A stretch of DNA of 64,000 nt from Dugong dugon (Eukaryota > Chordata > Mammalia > Sirenia > Dugongidae), in NCBI GenBank assembly GCA_030035585.1, contig CM057469.1:16734501-16798500 (forward strand). The letters run 5' to 3'. A program made the position numbers and the translations under genes. Positions 60,079-64,000 of this stretch are shown in pieces (within the stretch, counting starts at the first letter, position 1; each line of letters starts with the position of its first letter). A model generated the notes under the pieces. The model did not search any database, had not been told where the DNA came from, and saw only the letters and a list, made by a program, of their open reading frames with translations.

Positions 60079-61700
60079 AAATAACTATAAATAAATGTCA
60101 CAGTTCCCTTCAGGGAAGGAATAGGGGAAATAATAACTATATATTCCTGTGGTGGCATTGCAATTTCCTTTCTCAGGGAGATCCAGCCTCTCCTTCAATC
60201 AATAGCCTCTGGGTACGAAAACTGGCTCAGATCTGGAAACTAGGTGAGGGGGTCTTGATTTTTTTTTTTTTTTTCTGCAGTTGATGTTAGCCTTCTGCTC
60301 ATCAAGCTCTCAATATTTTTCTGGTTATATAAGTGAAGTACCATCTTAGTTAGCCATCCATCTATTGCCCTTCTAGGATCACTTGGTCTATTTATTAGCT
60401 ATTGCCACAACACTTTGCAAGATAAGGCACTCGGATTCCAACCTTGCTGCATGTTTCTGTTACATCTATCTTGCACTTGTCTGTTAAGTGCTACCACCTG
60501 GGCTCTGTTATTCTAGAATTCTGTCACTCCTACTTATATGAGAGCCCAGTTCCATGGCATAATCTCCTATTGTCACTTCTGTCCTATGGAGGATATCCAT
60601 CACTGGGTTTCTCAAAGATGCTGGTGCCCCCTCCCCACCCATCAGTGCACCCTTATTGCTTCAACAGAAAGAAAGTTCTTTGGGTCACATGCTCAGAGGA
60701 TGGGGTCTCTGTATTACATGTTAAATCCATTCTGTTTCCATCTCCTGGAGCCTCTAATTCCCCTCACCACCCCCATACTCTGAAAGCCAATCTCAGCATC
60801 TTTACCTCATTTACTGCAGGTCATCATCATGTTCAATTTTTAGGGAGCCATTCCAGCACATATTAGGACTGGCTTCAGATGTCCCCTAGTCATAGGAGAA
60901 TGCTCTCAAATCAATACATTCTCACCTATCCAGCCTTGGATTCTTTCCTCCCTGGTTCAACACCCTCAAGACCCATCCCTATGTATGCCTTCCCATTTCC
61001 TGCCAGTACATATTTCCTGCCATATCTTGAGGCAATGAAGGGAGGCAGGGGCAGATCCTGAGAGGGACATCCATCATTTTATAAGGTAACAACCTCAGGT
61101 GAGGTCTTTGAAGGGTCTCTGGGAGAGGAGAGACTCCTTTCCTCCAGGATAGGATAGTGAGCTATTTCTGCCAACCTAGAGAGTTCAGAGAGACCTGGGG
61201 GCTCAAGATTGTCTGGCTCACCCACCCAAATGTTGTCTTTCCCCGTCCCAGGGTCTCATACATTCCCAGTCAGAACTCTGCCTTCAGCAGGAGACCCATC
61301 AAGCCTGTGCATCCTCTACCCTTTGTAGCTCTGATACCCTTATAACTAAATCCTGGCCTGAGGTACAGAAAACAGGAGTCTATTTAAATGATACAACGGA
61401 GGCTTTCTGACTGTCATATCATGTCTAAGTTGACACTAAGCCTGTCATTTTCTTTTTCAAAGCTACTAATGTTGTTAACAAGACCCAGCCAATTTCACAT
61501 CCATACGACTCACATTGCTACCATACCATTCTTCAAGTGCCATTCCTATGGTATAAGACAATTCCTCAGCTTTTACCTCCGTCTCACCCTAGTCCATCAC
61601 TGGGGAAATTCTTAACGACTAGAATGCTGCAGCTAGCCAGCAGTGATTACTACTGACTGGTGAACAATCAAGACTCCTTTCTGAAGGTTTCTTTTCTAGG
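60079..61700 (-). pseudogene. Putative ERV-L gag/leader region, decayed
   Basis: The stretch between the LTR/primer-site junction and pol should hold the leader and gag. I see no long open frame and no clear capsid or zinc-knuckle motif, so the assignment rests on position alone. Confidence 0.45.
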
Positions 61701-61718
61701 GTCACTTCTGGTTCCAAT
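61701..61718 (-). other. ERV-L primer-binding-site candidate
   Basis: Just inside the LTR end the minus strand reads AT then TGGAACCAGAAGTGAC. A TGG start within a few bases of the LTR CA is the usual arrangement for a tRNA primer-binding site. The tRNA was not identified. Confidence 0.55.
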
Positions 61719-62190
61719 TGTCTTAGCCTGAGTTTCCCTAAAAAGAAGAGACTAAAAATAAGGGCTTGCATGCAGGCAATTATTTTTGGGAGGTGATCCC
61801 AAGGAATAGGAATGAGGGATTAGAAAGAGTAAAATATAGGAGGAAAAGCAATCCAAAGGTGTGTTATTAAGTTGGTCATTATTGTGGACAACTGGGACTG
61901 GATCTTGCTGGGACCTCTGCGAGGACCCATGTAAAATGTGCCTCAGAATTGTCCACCTGAGTGTCTCCCATGAGCCCCATCAGTCAAGAGTTGTCCCAGG
62001 AAGTGAGACTCTCTGCCAGAGTTGCACAGTTATTTTGTCAGGATGGCTGAACTAGTTCCCATAGACATCCAACAGGGCAGAAAGTGAGAGAAATGTGGTG
62101 CAGCTGAAGTGAGATGTTGTCAGGTTACACCTGCACGTAGCTGGTTGCCATAACAATGGGTAAAATAAAAAGGCGGGGCAAAGAATGTAT
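61719..62190 (-). mobile_element. ERV-L-type 5' LTR (antisense)
   Basis: It ends on the minus strand with GGGAAACTCAGGCTAAGACA. The tail resembles the CCTAAGACA ends of the other ERV-L LTRs here, but the body is a different subfamily. The outer boundary is uncertain. Confidence 0.6.
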
Positions 62191-62227
62191 AATATGGTAT
62201 AAGATATGTCCAATATATCTCCCTCAC

Positions 62228-62580
62228 AGACGTTGTTGTTGTTAGTTGCTGTCAAGTCAGCCCCCAACTCATGGTGACCCCATGCACAACAGAACAAAAT
62301 GCTGCCTGGTCCTGTGCCATCCCCATGATTGGTTGTGGATCAGACTCTTGTGATCCATAGGGTTTTCACTGGCTGATTTTCAGAAGTAGATCACCAGGCC
62401 TTTTTTCCTTGTCCATCTTAGTCTGGAATCTCCACTGAAACTTGTTTAGCATCACAGCAACACGCAAGCCTCCACTGACAGACAGGTGGTGGCTGTGCAT
62501 GAGGTGCATTGGCTGGGAATTGAACCTGTGTCTCCCACATAGAAGGCTAGAATTCTAGCACTGAATCACCAATGCCTCAA
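62228..62580 (-). mobile_element. Long AfroSINE-like element (antisense), near full length
   Basis: GTTGTTGTTGTTAGTTGCTG, GCCTCCACTGACAGACAGGT and, at the head end, AATTCTAGCACTGAATCACC. It is the most complete copy of the long SINE in this window. Confidence 0.85.
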
Positions 62581-62832
62581 TTTACACAACATAGCATCGT
62601 ATTATTCTGTTTTTCTAAACTTCCTGTTTCATTTATTCATCACTCCAATTCCCTTCTGGACACTATCTCAACAGGGAGTCTTTCTCCATTTTAACCCAGC
62701 AACACTACTATTGTCTAATAATGCTATTCATCAGTTCCTCCATGTAATTTCTTCTGTGAACTATCAAAGACTCTTTCCGCGGTCTGTTTCTTATATAATT
62801 TAACTTTCCTTGCTCATCAATTATAATAAATT

Positions 62833-63276
62833 TGTCACTAAAGTTTCTTCGGTCAGGTCCCCTGGGACACTGACAGAGATGTGCGTGCAGGAAGTTTACT
62901 AGGGAGTGTCCTCAGAAATATCACCAATGAAGGAGTGAAGGAAGTGGGATTGAGCAGAGGGAGGAGCTAACCTGGGATGCAGCCAAACTAAGGCCAGGCC
63001 ACGGCCAAAGGAGGGCTCTATATAAATCTGTCTTATCACACCTCGAGACAAAGAGGGCTGCACCTTTATATCCCACATCCATCAAGCATTGATTGAGGAC
63101 CGATCCAGGAATTTTTCGGGCTATGTCCTTCTGTGAGGCAGCTGTCTTTGACTGACAACATTTCCTGGAAATCCACTCAAAGGAGAACCATCAGCTGCCA
63201 ACATTCCCAAAGCTGGGGAAATGGTATCTCAGTTCTGAAGGGATGATCTGGGCAGTCCATCCCAGTATTAACAACA
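62833..63276 (-). mobile_element. ERV-L-class 3' LTR (LTR16-like)
   Basis: On the minus strand it starts TGTTGTTAATACTGGGATGG, directly after the purine tract AAAGGGTTGAC and the pol remnant at 63290-64000. The end near 62833 (TTTAGTGACA) is tentative. A TATAAA-like box lies near 63018. Confidence 0.6.
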
Positions 63277-63289
63277 GTCAACCCTTTCT

Positions 63290-64000
63290 GCTGCTTGGAT
63301 TATTTTCTTCTTGTAACAAATTCGGTAAACTGTTCTTCCAGGTTTCTGGTTAGTTCTTTTTCTGGGAAACTTAAAATAGAAAGGTCTGTGGGAAAAACCA
63401 CAGCCTCTGACACTGCAGCAATGGATTCTGAGGTGCCAATTGATCATCTTCCTCCTTTACTACCCATTCTACGTTCCCCTCCCCCTTGACTAGCATGTCT
63501 GATGGTCTCAGTGGCTTACCTGATGGGGTGACCGAGACACTCTCTGATGGGTTTGGGACTCCGGTTGCCATGCCCTTCTCAGGCTGCTTCTGTGGCACTT
63601 GTCCATTTACCACAAAAACTGGGAAAGAGAGTAACAGGAGACACCCCTGGAAATGTCCTGAGTGCTAAACATAGTTTTCCCTGGCCCCATTGTATATCAG
63701 CAGCCTTACCTCTTCCTGGTGGACGGAGTCAACTGTCCCTGTTAAGTCCTCAATATGATACCATCCCCAGAATGGTGACTCCTTTTCTTTTCTTGCCTCT
63801 AAGCAATTGTAGCTTAAAGTTTAATGCAACAGTTTCTGTGTTCCCTAGTGGAAGTGGTCCCCCTATGGGAATCAAGACCTCTAAACACACAGAGCCCAGA
63901 GTCGCAAGGATAGTAGGACAAATTCCCGTAAAGGGTCACTGATAGTGATGGTAAGTGGAGCCACTTCTACTTTTACTCCTTATTTCTCAAGCCTGTGTAT
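63290..64000 (-). pseudogene. ERV-L pol C-terminus (dUTPase tail), runs off window
   Basis: The minus-strand frame at 63613-63371 carries SVTPSGKPLRPSDMLVKGEG and then NVEWVVKEEDDQLAP, the same C-terminal end seen at about 40500 in the other ERV-L. The 64000-63640 stretch corresponds to the preceding dUTPase region. Frames are broken. It belongs to an element whose 5' part lies beyond the window. Confidence 0.72.

Noticed and set aside
60444-60866. 140-codon plus-strand ORF
   Set aside because: It lies antisense within the decayed ERV-L internal region and has no recognisable domain.
1-64000. A novel defence, biosynthetic or mobile system
   Set aside because: All the longer coherent blocks are explained by one kinase gene exon, its promoter, and known transposon classes. 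No gene cluster is present.

Overview
The window is mammalian nuclear DNA, most likely from an afrotherian and probably an elephant or close relative. The main clue is about thirty copies of one tRNA-derived SINE. Its sense 5' end reads GGAGCCCTGGTGGCGCAGTG, it has a TTCGAA B-box, and its 3' part carries the TATAGGGTCGCTATGAGTC motif. This is the AfroSINE type. RTE/BovB-like LINE ends and a young L1 lineage with its own long 3'UTR fit the same origin. The rest is the usual old mammalian background of L2, MIR, MER5A, MaLR and ERV-L. I assign the lineage by recognition, not by a database search.

Only one protein-coding gene is firmly supported. This is the first coding exon of CDC42BPA (MRCK-alpha kinase) on the minus strand at 28189-28366. 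It has a Kozak start, an in-frame upstream stop and a consensus splice donor. Its CpG-island promoter lies at about 29110-30080 and holds a YY1/CCAAT-type element. Everything below 28188 is therefore intron 1 of CDC42BPA, and everything above about 30100 is upstream flanking DNA.

Intron part (1-28188). An antisense L1 ORF2 is interrupted by an AfroSINE (1-1705), followed by an antisense RTE piece and two sense L2 ends (2480-3790). A 5'-truncated but largely open L1 sits at 5702-8739 with a clear target-site duplication (TSD). A Tc/mariner-type TA-flanked element lies at 10116-10482. A MaLR LTR carries two AfroSINEs (11482-12225). A stack of three SINEs shares one target motif (15416-15887), a SINE is nested in a longer SINE (17488-18005), an old L1 3' end lies at about 19300-20155, and a short L1 3'UTR insertion with a TSD lies at 23531-24257.

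Upstream part (30100-64000). This region is rich in endogenous retroviral remains. They comprise solo ERV-L and MaLR LTRs (33344, 34362, about 35503, 45196), an antisense ERV-L 3' half with RNase H, integrase and dUTPase remnants plus its 3' LTR (39761-42313), a second antisense ERV-L with a 5' LTR/primer-binding-site junction and decayed protease/RT (about 58900-62190), and the pol C-terminus and LTR of a third that runs off the window end. There are also an L2 split by an RTE insertion, an L2 RT segment split by an MLT1-like LTR, a second Tc/mariner copy split by an L1 end, and a possible unrecognised processed pseudogene at 50850-51111.

The parts do not form an operon or a pathway. The only functional unit visible is the CDC42BPA promoter and first exon, set in transposon-rich DNA. 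I found no convincing previously undescribed system. The most useful leads are a short sequence shared outside two ERV-L LTR ends, the unrecognised open segment at 51 kb, and the repeated use of one target motif by stacked SINEs.
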